Positions 40,191-48,347 of a stretch of 64,000 nt of DNA are shown one piece after another. The stretch comes from Eleftheria terrae (GTDB lineage: Bacteria > Pseudomonadota > Gammaproteobacteria > Burkholderiales > Burkholderiaceae_C): assembly GCF_030419005.1 (NCBI RefSeq), contig NZ_CP106951.1, forward strand, positions 2,170,001 to 2,234,000. Reading direction: 5' to 3'. Each line of letters opens with the position of its first letter. Position 1 is the stretch's first letter. The translations under genes were made by a program, and so were the position numbers. Below the pieces are notes generated by a model. The model saw nothing but the letters and a program-made list of their open reading frames with translations, ran no database searches and was not told where the DNA came from.

Positions 40191-41041
40191 GCGAACCGAA
40201 CTTCGTCGTCTCGGGCCTGTACGTCTACCCGATCAAGTCATGCGCGGGCGTGTCGCTGCCCGAGTCCCTCATCGTCGAGACCGGCCTGGAATTCGACCGG
40301 GCCTGGATGGTGGTGGACGACCGCGGGCACTTCGTCAGCCAGCGCGAGCTGCCCCGCATGGCACTGATCCGCCCCACCCTGCGGCACGCCGACATGGTGC
40401 TGCGGGCGCCCGGCATGCTGGCGCTGCACGTTGCCTACGACAGCGTGGAGGCCGCCTGCACGGTGCGGCTGTGGAACGAGATGGTGCGTGCCTATGACAT
40501 GGGCGACCTGGCGGCGCAGTGGTTCAGCGACTTCCTGGGCCGTCCGCTCCGGCTGGTGCGCTACGACCCGGAGCACAAGCGCCTGTCGGACGCGGCCTGG
40601 ACCGACGGACGCGAGGCCGAGAACCAGTTCAGCGATGGCTTTCCCTATCTGGTGGTGTCGCAGTCCTCGGTGGACGAACTCAACCGCCGGCTGCAGGCTC
40701 GCGGGCAGGCGCCGGTGTCGGTGGAGCGCTTCCGGCCCAACATCGTGATCTCCGGCGACCTCGACCCCAATGCCGAGGACTATTTCGACGAACTGCAGAT
40801 CGAGACGCCGCAGGGCCTGGTGCGGCTGCAGATGTGCAAGCCCTGCACGCGCTGCAACATTCCCAACGTGGATCCTCAAACCGGCGCCACCGGCCATGAA
40901 CCGGGCGACACGCTGTCGCTCTACCGGCAGGACATGCGCCTCAACGGTGCCATCACCTTCGGCATGAACGCGATGCTGCTGCAGGGGCTGGAGCACCTGC
41001 TGGGCATCGGCGCCCGCGGCCGCGCGACGCTCGACTTCTGA
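40187..41041 (+). CDS. MOSC domain protein (MOSC N-terminal + MOSC)
   Basis: A 284-residue protein of the YcbX/mARC-like group that binds molybdenum cofactor and may reduce N-hydroxylated compounds. The N-terminal MOSC_N domain starts LYVYPIKSCAGVSLPE. The MOSC core contains RFRPNIVISGDL and the cofactor-binding Cys region MCKPCTRCNIPNVDPQTG. The start is GTG overlapping the AsmA stop. No ferredoxin domain is fused. The redox partner and substrate are not evident. Confidence 0.88.
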   Translation: MSEPNFVVSGLYVYPIKSCAGVSLPESLIVETGLEFDRAWMVVDDRGHFVSQRELPRMALIRPTLRHADMVLRAPGMLALHVAYDSVEAACTVRLWNEMVRAYDMGDLAAQWFSDFLGRPLRLVRYDPEHKRLSDAAWTDGREAENQFSDGFPYLVVSQSSVDELNRRLQARGQAPVSVERFRPNIVISGDLDPNAEDYFDELQIETPQGLVRLQMCKPCTRCNIPNVDPQTGATGHEPGDTLSLYRQDMRLNGAITFGMNAMLLQGLEHLLGIGARGRATLDF

Positions 41042-41154
41042 AAGCCGCCGGGAGGCCGCGCGCCCAGGCCCGCACGGCAGCGTCCGGGCGCGCTGGCGGC
41101 GAGGTCAAGAAGGGCGGCGCTGCCGCCACGGCGGCCCGCCCCCGTAAAATCGGC

Positions 41155-41160
41155 GCTTTC
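41155..41160 (+). promoter_or_regulatory. -10-like box upstream of ychF
   Basis: TAAAAT in the context CGTAAAATCG lies 23 bases before the ychF start codon. The -35 position is GC-rich with no good match. The 142-base gap after MOSC contains only this and a GC-rich imperfect hairpin region without a T-run. Confidence 0.4.
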
Positions 41161-41183
41161 CCTCCTACCCCGGAACGCCCGCC

Positions 41184-42278
41184 ATGAGCCTCAAATGCGG
41201 CATTGTCGGCTTGCCCAACGTCGGCAAGTCCACGCTGTTCAACGCCCTTACCAAAGCCGGCATCGCCGCCGAGAACTACCCGTTCTGCACGATCGAGCCC
41301 AATGTCGGCGTGGTGGAGCTGCCCGACCCGCGCCTGGCGGCGCTGTCGGCCATCGTCAAGCCGGAGCGGGTGGTGCCGGCCATCGTCGAGTTTGTCGACA
41401 TCGCCGGCCTGGTGGCCGGCGCCTCCAAGGGCGAGGGCCTGGGCAACCAGTTCCTGGCCCACATCCGCGAGACCGACGCCATCGTCAACGTGGTGCGCTG
41501 CTTCGACGACCCGAACGTGATCCACGTGGCCGGCAAGGTCGACCCCATCTCCGACATCGAAGTCATCCAGACGGAGCTGTGCCTGGCCGACCTGGCCACC
41601 GTCGAGAAGAGCCTGCAACGCTACACCAAGGTGGCGCGGGCCGGTGGCGACAAGGAAGCGCAGCGTCTGGTGGACGTGCTGAAGCAGTGCGAGGTCTCGC
41701 TGAACGAAGGCAAGCCGGTGCGCTCCATCAGCTTCAGCAAGGAAGAGCAGGCCGTGCTCAAGCCCTTGTGCCTGATCACCGCCAAGCCGGCGATGTTCGT
41801 CGGCAACGTGGATGAAAGCGGCTTCGAGAACAACCCCTTCCTCGACCGGCTGCGCGAGTACGCCGCGCAGCAGAACGCGCCGGTGGTGGCCATCTGCGCC
41901 AAGACCGAAGCCGAGCTGGCCGACATGGAAGAAGAAGACCGGCTGATGTTCCTGCAGGAGATGGGTCAGGACGAGCCGGGCCTGAACCGCCTGATCCGCG
42001 CCGCCTTCAAGCTGCTGGGGCTGCAGACCTACTTCACGGCCGGCGTGAAGGAAGTGCGCGCCTGGACGGTGCCCATCGGCGCCACCGCCCCGCAGGCCGC
42101 CGGCGTCATCCACACCGACTTCGAGCGCGGCTTCATCCGCGCCCAGACCATCGCCTACGACGACTACATCGCCTACAAGGGCGAGCAGGGCGCGAAGGAC
42201 GCGGGCAAGATGCGGGCGGAAGGCAAGGAGTACGTCGTGAAGGACGGGGACGTGCTGCATTTCTTGTTCAACGTCTGA
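41184..42278 (+). CDS. ychF: Redox-regulated ATPase YchF
   Basis: Obg-related P-loop protein of 364 residues that prefers ATP and associates with ribosomes and stress control. The P-loop GLPNVGKST is at 9-17, [17 protein letters not shown] is switch I and [21 protein letters not shown] is G3. The G4 position is altered ([10 protein letters not shown]), as is normal for YchF. The C-terminal TGS domain includes [12 protein letters not shown] and [12 protein letters not shown]. The expected start and end are present. Confidence 0.97.
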   Translation: MSLKCGIVGLPNVGKSTLFNALTKAGIAAENYPFCTIEPNVGVVELPDPRLAALSAIVKPERVVPAIVEFVDIAGLVAGASKGEGLGNQFLAHIRETDAIVNVVRCFDDPNVIHVAGKVDPISDIEVIQTELCLADLATVEKSLQRYTKVARAGGDKEAQRLVDVLKQCEVSLNEGKPVRSISFSKEEQAVLKPLCLITAKPAMFVGNVDESGFENNPFLDRLREYAAQQNAPVVAICAKTEAELADMEEEDRLMFLQEMGQDEPGLNRLIRAAFKLLGLQTYFTAGVKEVRAWTVPIGATAPQAAGVIHTDFERGFIRAQTIAYDDYIAYKGEQGAKDAGKMRAEGKEYVVKDGDVLHFLFNV

Positions 42279-42791
42279 GGACCATGGACCTGGAGCGCGG
42301 TGGCAGCCTGCGCCGCCGCTCCCAGGGCCACCGAAGCGGGCGAGCGGGCATGCGGCGCAAGGCACCGTTCCGCCACCGCGGTGTCGCAGACCTACCATAC
42401 GCATCGCCGGGCTTTTCGAAGCTCGACGATGATGCGTCTGCTACTCTGTTCTGCACCATCCGCCCAGGAATTTATGGCAGGCCACAACAAGACTTCGAGC
42501 GATTGCCCGCTGCTTGCTCGCCCGGCACCCGCCGGAAATGGCCTGCCCCCCGCGATTTCGGAATCTGAATCGCTTTCTTTCTGTGCCTGCTCCCCCAGGC
42601 GCAACCGCATGCACTCCCCGCGTGCGCCTTGTTGAGCGCCGCCTCTCGCCGGTGTCGGCCATGAGGAGCCAGGCCTCTCCCTGCTCTCTCGGCGTCCGCT
42701 GGGATGCTGCACACACGGCGCGACGTCGCACGGCCATCAGGACATGAGCCCGATCGTGAGCGGACTTTGACGCGAAGCTCCGGAGTGACAG
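42279..42791. other. 513-base intergenic region before the deacetylase cluster
   Basis: No convincing gene, promoter or terminator was found. It is less GC-rich than the flanking genes. A 53-codon plus-strand frame (42474-42635) begins with an ATG after CCAGGA and encodes a Ser/Pro/Arg-rich peptide, but nothing supports it further. A TTTGAC word is at 42766-42771, too close to the start codon to serve as a normal -35. It is likely the upstream control region of the cluster. Confidence 0.4.
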
Positions 42792-44318
42792 ATGCAAATT
42801 TGCTTGCCGGCAGATGACGAGATTCGGTCCCTGCAGTCGCAGGAACAAGGGTTCTACTGGAGCGCCTGCTGCGACAACCTGCTGCGCAAGCATGGCGTCA
42901 TTCCCTGGCCGCCTGCCACATCACCCGGCACAGCGAGCTTGCGCATCTTCACCCGCGGCGGAGAGCCGGGCGACTGCACCGACCCTGTCTTGCTCGAAGG
43001 ACCCTTGTCTGCATCCGCGCTGAGGCAATGGGGGCTGGTCGCACAGAACCACGAGGCATCGTCGCTGCAACTGCATGCGGCCGCGGGACGCAAACTTTCG
43101 CCGTTCGAATATCCACGGGCGATGTTGCTCGCCAAGCATCCGGTCACCGGCGCCCGGGGTGAGCCATATCTGCATGTGCCAGCCGAGCGCCGGCACCACC
43201 GGGTGTCGTTCCAATTCCAGTCATTCGAACCCGCAAACGGTTGGAAGCCGGTGCTGTTCGCCTCGCAAGGCGAGGCGGACGAGCGGCTACTTGCGGTGGC
43301 GGTCACCGACGGCCGTCGATTGGCGCTCGGCATTCCGCTGATCGATCTTCTATGCTCGATGATGGCCTGGCCACCCCTTCCGGACGGCTACTTCCGGATG
43401 GCCAGCGAATTGCCCAGCACCAGCCTCGAGCTGTGGCTCGTCGATGCCCTGCACCGTCTTGCGACGGACAACCGCGTGCCCTGGATCCGGGTTGCTCCCT
43501 GGCCCGGCGGCAGCAAGTGGGCATGCACCGTGCGGGCTGACTACGACAGGCCGATCACCGACACTCAACTGAGGCGGCTACTGGCCGTATATGAACGCCA
43601 CCATATCCGGGCAAGCTGGTGCTTTCTCGAGTGGAACTGCCCGGCACATCAAACCCAGCTGCTGGCGCGCGCCGGCCATGAAGCGGCCCTGCACACCGGT
43701 GCCAGAACGCAGCAGGACTTCGACGCGGAAATCGCATCCATCGAGTTGGAAACCGGGCTCTCCCTCGCAGGCGTCACATCGCATGGCGGGGACTATGTCG
43801 GCTTCCTCGGCGACATGCAGTACCAGTGGGCCGAGCAGGCCGGCATGCGCTGGAGCGAGTCCATCGGCCGGGTCAGCCGATGGCCGAACCGGGTCGTGCA
43901 CATCGTGGACGGCATTCCGCGCACCAGCCGCCTGATGCTGATGCCGACCCACTCCAGCCTCGATGCCGGCACGAAGCCCGACCAGCATTACCTTGACCGA
44001 GTGATCCGGGCACGGAAATCCGCCGTTGCCGAGGGCGGCCATTTCGTGTTCATGAACCACCCCGACCTGCATGAAGCCCAAGTGGTCGAGGCCCTGCACT
44101 TGACCGGCCTGCCCCAGCCCTGGTCGGCGACTTTCGATGAGGTCGCCCGCTGGGCCGGCAGCAGCAAGTACGACATCGAACTGCAAGTAGCCGCCGATGG
44201 AGTGCATGCGGTGTTTGCCGAGCCGGTCGGTTTCGATTTCAGTATCGAATCAGAAAGCGGTGCCGGTCGGCGGGTCGTGCCCGTCGCAGCGGGCGCTACC
44301 CGTATCAAGGTGATTTGA
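42792..44318 (+). CDS. Divergent polysaccharide-deacetylase-like protein A
   Basis: A 508-residue protein with no signal peptide or membrane helix, so probably cytoplasmic. The N-terminal 240 residues form an unassigned domain (QEQGFYWSACCDNLLRKHGVI, LLEGPLSASAL, PVLFASQGEADERLLAVAV, LGIPLIDLLCSMMAW). The C-terminal half reads as a NodB-like domain: CTVRADYDRP (Asp250, Asp252), GHEAALHTG (His296, His301), GVTSHGGDY (His331) and VFMNHPDLHE (His423, His427). The usual TFDDG and HSxxH motifs are altered, so activity is uncertain. It shares the same order of motifs with the gene at 45686, so the two are paralogues. Possible roles are glycan or amino-sugar modification. Confidence 0.75.
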   Translation: MQICLPADDEIRSLQSQEQGFYWSACCDNLLRKHGVIPWPPATSPGTASLRIFTRGGEPGDCTDPVLLEGPLSASALRQWGLVAQNHEASSLQLHAAAGRKLSPFEYPRAMLLAKHPVTGARGEPYLHVPAERRHHRVSFQFQSFEPANGWKPVLFASQGEADERLLAVAVTDGRRLALGIPLIDLLCSMMAWPPLPDGYFRMASELPSTSLELWLVDALHRLATDNRVPWIRVAPWPGGSKWACTVRADYDRPITDTQLRRLLAVYERHHIRASWCFLEWNCPAHQTQLLARAGHEAALHTGARTQQDFDAEIASIELETGLSLAGVTSHGGDYVGFLGDMQYQWAEQAGMRWSESIGRVSRWPNRVVHIVDGIPRTSRLMLMPTHSSLDAGTKPDQHYLDRVIRARKSAVAEGGHFVFMNHPDLHEAQVVEALHLTGLPQPWSATFDEVARWAGSSKYDIELQVAADGVHAVFAEPVGFDFSIESESGAGRRVVPVAAGATRIKVI

Positions 44319-44333
44319 CCTGAGGTGAAGACG

Positions 44334-45665
44334 ATGACCACAGACCCGATCCACGGCCCCATCGGCCTCGTGCTTTCCGACAGTTCTCACCGGGACCTGG
44401 AGATCAAGAAGCTGAAAGAAGTGGCTCCCGAGCTGACCCGACGCTCGACACGCATCTTCGCGCAGAACATGGGCATCGCGATGTACCCGCCCGACCAGGC
44501 GGTCGTCGGTTCCTTCTACTACCCCGACGGCGCCGCCGGCTTCGACCTGCTCGCCCTGGGCACCAACAACCGCATATTCCGGGGGCCGTGGGGACATGCC
44601 TTCTACCGCCGGTTGAACACGATGCTGTCCCCCGGTGGGCGCCTCGTGTTGCCTTTGACGCCAAGGGCGAGCGAGCGGGGCTACTGGACGATGGAGGAAC
44701 TGCGAGAGCTGTTCCGCAACGAAGGGCAGGTCTCCGAGTCAGGCGCCTTCATCACCTTCCCAAAGTGCCCGGACATGGCGCCCAGCGATTCCCTGCTGGA
44801 CTGGTATTTCGACAACTATGCGCAGCTGATCTGCGGCGACATGGTGAATCGCCTCATCGGCCAGGCGGCACATGTGCAGCGTTTCGACGACCTGTTTCTG
44901 GAACTGGCCCTGGACGGTGCGGCCACACTGGTCGATGCCCCTCGACGCTGGGTGACGCAGGGCGAGGTGCTGAAAGACACCCGCTGGTTCGACAGCGCCG
45001 AAGCCAACGAGAAAAATCCGTCCAAGACCCTCGGGTCCGAACTGTCGGCCAGCCTGAAGGTGGCCAGCTACCTCATCTCCGGGCTCAGCTACAAGGCTGC
45101 GGTGATGGAGTACATCATCCGCACATATTGCCGTGCCAAGGGCCCGCTGTCGTATGTGGACTTCGGCGGCGCATTCGGCCAGCTGGTCATCGAGCTGCTG
45201 CTCGACCCGCGGACCCGGCTGCAGAAAGGTGTCTGCTGCGACTTCAACAATCTTTACATCGCGAGTGCCTACCGGATCTACCGCGGGCTGCGCGACAAGC
45301 TGTACAACCGCTTTTTCGTCAGCGGCAGCAAGATGCAGGACTTCCGGTTCGACCAATCCTATTCGGTCATTTCGTCCTTCTCGACGCTGCTGTATGTGCC
45401 GAGGGATCAACGCATCCCGACCCTCGAGCGATGCTGGGAACATCTGGCGCCAGGCGGAGTGATGGTGATCTTCGAGGCACCGAAGGCGAATCCCAAGAAC
45501 AAGGACTACGGCGTGCAATTCACCGCCGCCGAACTCGACGACGTTCTGGGCCGCTTCGGTGAAGTGCACAGAGTGGGGGCCACGGAGATTTGCACCATCT
45601 CCGCCGAGGAGGCGAAGGAGAACTCGGTGTTTCGCGTCGTCGCCAAGCCGCCATCGGATGGTTGA
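44334..45665 (+). CDS. Two-part methyltransferase-like protein
   Basis: A 443-residue soluble protein. The C-terminal half is a class I SAM methyltransferase: motif I YVDFGGAFGQLVIELLLD at about 274-291, an acidic strand end in GVCCDFNNLYIASAYRI, then SVISSFSTLLYVPRDQ and LAPGGVMVIFEAPK. The N-terminal half (about 65-145) has late methyltransferase motifs (FDLLALGTNNRIF, MLSPGGRLVLPLTPRASERGYW, MEELRELFRNEG) but no SAM-binding glycine motif. That suggests a decayed or accessory domain. The ATG at 44334 has a GAGGTG site. It lies 15 bases after deacetylase-like A and 20 bases before B. Confidence 0.75.
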   Translation: MTTDPIHGPIGLVLSDSSHRDLEIKKLKEVAPELTRRSTRIFAQNMGIAMYPPDQAVVGSFYYPDGAAGFDLLALGTNNRIFRGPWGHAFYRRLNTMLSPGGRLVLPLTPRASERGYWTMEELRELFRNEGQVSESGAFITFPKCPDMAPSDSLLDWYFDNYAQLICGDMVNRLIGQAAHVQRFDDLFLELALDGAATLVDAPRRWVTQGEVLKDTRWFDSAEANEKNPSKTLGSELSASLKVASYLISGLSYKAAVMEYIIRTYCRAKGPLSYVDFGGAFGQLVIELLLDPRTRLQKGVCCDFNNLYIASAYRIYRGLRDKLYNRFFVSGSKMQDFRFDQSYSVISSFSTLLYVPRDQRIPTLERCWEHLAPGGVMVIFEAPKANPKNKDYGVQFTAAELDDVLGRFGEVHRVGATEICTISAEEAKENSVFRVVAKPPSDG

Positions 45666-45685
45666 CTGGCAGGGAGTCCTCCAGA

Positions 45686-47227
45686 TTGATCGAAATCATC
45701 ATCCCCGATCTGCCAGCCACCCGGCAACTTCAGGAGACGCAAGGGCGCTACTACTGGAGTCGCGCGGCGGAGTTGCTGTTTCGCAGGGAGGGCGTCATCT
45801 CGGTGCGCCGCACGTGCAGGCCGTCTGCCGACACATCCACCCTGCTCATCTGCCGTGACACGGCAGCGCCGTCCGACAGTGGCAAGCAGCCGCGGGTCTT
45901 CGAAGGCCCCTTGCCGGCAGACACGCTGGACACCCTGGGGCTGCAGCCGACCTGCTGTGAGGCTCAGACCTTGATGGTCGACCACAACAGCTCGCTTGCC
46001 CTCCACCTGCCCGAGATCCTGGTCCGCAGGGCGGACAAGACGACAGCTGCGCTCGATTTCGACGACAGCGCCGCAAAGTGGCGGAACTCGCCTTTCCAGG
46101 TCCAGTTCCTGAGCGGTGCCGGCTGGACGCCGGTGCTGTACGCGACCGAGCCGACCCGTGGCCTGGAAGGCGCCATCGCCGTGCGGCGCGGCCGGGATCT
46201 CGTCATCGGCGTGTCGGCTTTCGACCTGTTGGCTCGCTGGCTCGCGGTGCCGCCGCTGGCAGCCCGCTACGGCGGCTTCTCGCGCATGATGCGCCACGAT
46301 CTCTTGAGCGAGCGTTTCGTATCGCTCGTGCTCGAGCATGCGGGCAGTACCGGCGGCACGCCGGCACTCGTCATTGATCGCTGGCCACGGGGCCATTCCT
46401 CGGCATTGACTGTTCGCCACGACTATGACCGGCAGGCCGATCCTTCGCTCATCCAACACCTGCTTCAGCACTACGACGACCTGGGCGTGCGCGCCAGCAT
46501 CGGTTTCCTGCCCTACTTCCTGGAGCAAGACACCATCGCAGCATTCGAGGCCCGCGGTCATGAGATCCAGGGGCACGTTGCATCGCCGACACGGATCGAT
46601 CTGCGGGAAGACCTGCGGCGGCTGCGCAACGAGTCTCGCGGGCCCGTGCTCGGCGTCACGATCCACGGGGGCCCGCAGGGTATCGGGTTTCGTGGCCAGA
46701 CGCACTTCGAGTGGTTCGACGACAACGGCCTCGGGTACTGCGAGACGTTCGGCATCCGGGACACCATTCCGGTGCCGGTGTGCCGGCTCTATGACGACGT
46801 GCCGGACTGCTCCCGGATGATCGCCACCCCGGGCCACCTGAGCCTGGACGGCTCGACCGCCCCTGACGACCACCGTCTCGACACCCTGCTCGTTTCGGTG
46901 CCGCGCAGCCTCGAGCGCGGTAACCACACCATCATCATGAACCATCCCGATGTACATCACGACCAGCTGTGCACGCTGTTGTCGCGGATTCGATGGCGTG
47001 GTGTGTGGCGGGCCACAACCGCGGAGGTCATCCAATGGCACCGGGTCAGCCGCTATGAGAGCGTCGCACGCTGGACCGCAGCGGGGTACGAGGTGTCGTT
47101 CCCGCAGTCGCTCCCGCATGTCGCCACACTGTCCGCCGGCCATGCGCGGTTCGAGCTGGAGGTGCAGGCGCAGCCGCAACGCTGCCCGATGCCTGCACCG
47201 GCCGGCGTGGCCGGCCAGGGAGGCTGA
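45686..47227 (+). CDS. Divergent polysaccharide-deacetylase-like protein B
   Basis: Paralogue of the product at 42792. No ATG fits; a TTG at 45686, after CAGGGAG, gives 513 residues whose start (IEIIIPDLPATRQLQETQG) lines up with the start of A. The same pattern follows: VFEGPLPADTL, PVLYATEPTRGLEGAIAV, LTVRHDYDRQ (Asp246, Asp248), GHEIQGHVAS (His292, His297), GVTIHGGPQG (His327) and IIMNHPDVHHD (His420, His424). There is no signal peptide. By eye, identity to A is moderate at the motifs and low between them, so the duplication is not recent. It is the last gene of the three; a hairpin follows. Confidence 0.74.
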   Translation: MIEIIIPDLPATRQLQETQGRYYWSRAAELLFRREGVISVRRTCRPSADTSTLLICRDTAAPSDSGKQPRVFEGPLPADTLDTLGLQPTCCEAQTLMVDHNSSLALHLPEILVRRADKTTAALDFDDSAAKWRNSPFQVQFLSGAGWTPVLYATEPTRGLEGAIAVRRGRDLVIGVSAFDLLARWLAVPPLAARYGGFSRMMRHDLLSERFVSLVLEHAGSTGGTPALVIDRWPRGHSSALTVRHDYDRQADPSLIQHLLQHYDDLGVRASIGFLPYFLEQDTIAAFEARGHEIQGHVASPTRIDLREDLRRLRNESRGPVLGVTIHGGPQGIGFRGQTHFEWFDDNGLGYCETFGIRDTIPVPVCRLYDDVPDCSRMIATPGHLSLDGSTAPDDHRLDTLLVSVPRSLERGNHTIIMNHPDVHHDQLCTLLSRIRWRGVWRATTAEVIQWHRVSRYESVARWTAAGYEVSFPQSLPHVATLSAGHARFELEVQAQPQRCPMPAPAGVAGQGG

Positions 47228-47294
47228 CTTCTGCCACATTAACGCCCACGCCCTCGGGCAGTGAGCGGGCGTCGCGGCGCCGCACAGGCTGGAT

Positions 47295-47328
47295 CCGGCT
47301 AGACTCGACTGTTATCTAGTCCGGTTTT
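47295..47328 (+). terminator. Possible terminator after the deacetylase cluster
   Basis: CCGGCTAGA (47295-47303) pairs with TCTAGTCCGG (47315-47324), with one bulged base and an 11-base loop, followed by TTTT. It lies 68 bases past the stop of deacetylase-like B and 38 bases before the next gene. The short T-run makes it moderate. The CTAGA/TCTAG arms could instead be an operator for the aldo/keto reductase gene. Confidence 0.4.
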
Positions 47329-47365
47329 GAGACAGCCGGCGCTGCTTTGCCCTCCATCACCGACC

Positions 47366-48298
47366 ATGAGCGCCTTCTCTCCTTCGCCTTCCGCCACCAA
47401 GGCGCCCCTCACCCCCCTCTCCCCCACCGGCGGCCACCTTTCCCGCATCGTCGCCGGCGCCTGGCGCATGGATGCCTGGGGCTGGACGCCGCAGCAGCGG
47501 CTGCGCTGGATCGAGCAGAACCTGGAGCTGGGCGTCACCAGCTTCGACCATGCCGACATCTACGGCGGCTACACCGTCGAAGGCCTGTTCGGCGAAGCCC
47601 TGGCCCTGGCCCCCGCGCTGCGCCAGCAGATGCAGCTGGTCAGCAAGTGCGGCATCCAGCTGGTGGCCCCCATGCGGCCCGAGCACCGGCTCAAGGCCTA
47701 TGACACCAGCCGGGCCCACATCGTCGCCTCGGCCGAACGCTCGCTGCAGGAACTGCGCACCGACCACCTCGACCTGCTGCTCATCCACCGCCCCGACCCG
47801 CTGATGGACGCCGACGAAGTGGCCCGCGCCTTCGACGACCTGCGCCAGGCCGGCAAGGTGCGGCATTTCGGCGTCTCCAACTTCACGCCCGCGCAGTTCA
47901 GCCTGCTGGCCAGCCGCACCGAGCTGGTCACCCACCAGGTGGAATGCTCCCCCCTGCAGCTCGGCGTGCTGCACGACGGCACCCTCGACCAGGCGCAGCA
48001 ACTGCGCTTCAAGCCAATGATCTGGTCGCCGCTGGCCGGCGGCCGCCTGTTCACCGCCGACGACGAGCGCAGCCGCCGTGTGCGCGCCTGCCTGGAGGCT
48101 GTCGGCCAGCGCCTGCAGTGCAGCGCGGCCACCGCCGCCTATGCCTGGCTGCTGCGCCATCCCTCCCAGCCGCTGCCCATCGTCGGCTCCAGCCGCGTCG
48201 AGGCGCTGCGCGAAGCCGTCGCGGCCCTCGGCCTGTCGATGGACGCGCCCACCTGGCATGAAATCTGGACCGCCAGCACCGGCCACGAAGTGCCCTGA
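47366..48298 (+). CDS. Aldo/keto reductase (YdhF-like)
   Basis: NADPH-dependent oxidoreductase of 310 residues. Family marks are IVAGAWRMDAWGW near the start, SFDHADIYGGYTVEGLFGEAL with the catalytic Asp and Tyr, LVSKCGIQL with Lys, and DLLLIHRPDPLMD with His. Also present are RHFGVSNFTPAQF and IVGSSRVEAL for cofactor binding. It belongs to the group containing E. coli YdhF. The ATG at 47366 was chosen by alignment with the family; an earlier frame start exists but has no support. Substrate unknown. Confidence 0.9.
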   Translation: MSAFSPSPSATKAPLTPLSPTGGHLSRIVAGAWRMDAWGWTPQQRLRWIEQNLELGVTSFDHADIYGGYTVEGLFGEALALAPALRQQMQLVSKCGIQLVAPMRPEHRLKAYDTSRAHIVASAERSLQELRTDHLDLLLIHRPDPLMDADEVARAFDDLRQAGKVRHFGVSNFTPAQFSLLASRTELVTHQVECSPLQLGVLHDGTLDQAQQLRFKPMIWSPLAGGRLFTADDERSRRVRACLEAVGQRLQCSAATAAYAWLLRHPSQPLPIVGSSRVEALREAVAALGLSMDAPTWHEIWTASTGHEVP

Positions 48299-48347
48299 GC
48301 CGGCAACTTCCCCCACCGCCCCCACCCGCGCTGCCGACCACCGCAAG

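Noticed and set aside
42441..42893. A 150-codon minus-strand gene in the gap before the deacetylase cluster
   Set aside because: It runs into the start of a better-supported plus-strand gene, has no ribosome site that decides a start and shows no domain pattern.
42279..47330. Integrated mobile element or prophage
   Set aside because: No integrase, transposase, tRNA target, terminal inverted repeats or direct repeats could be seen around the three-gene set. Transfer remains possible but unsupported.
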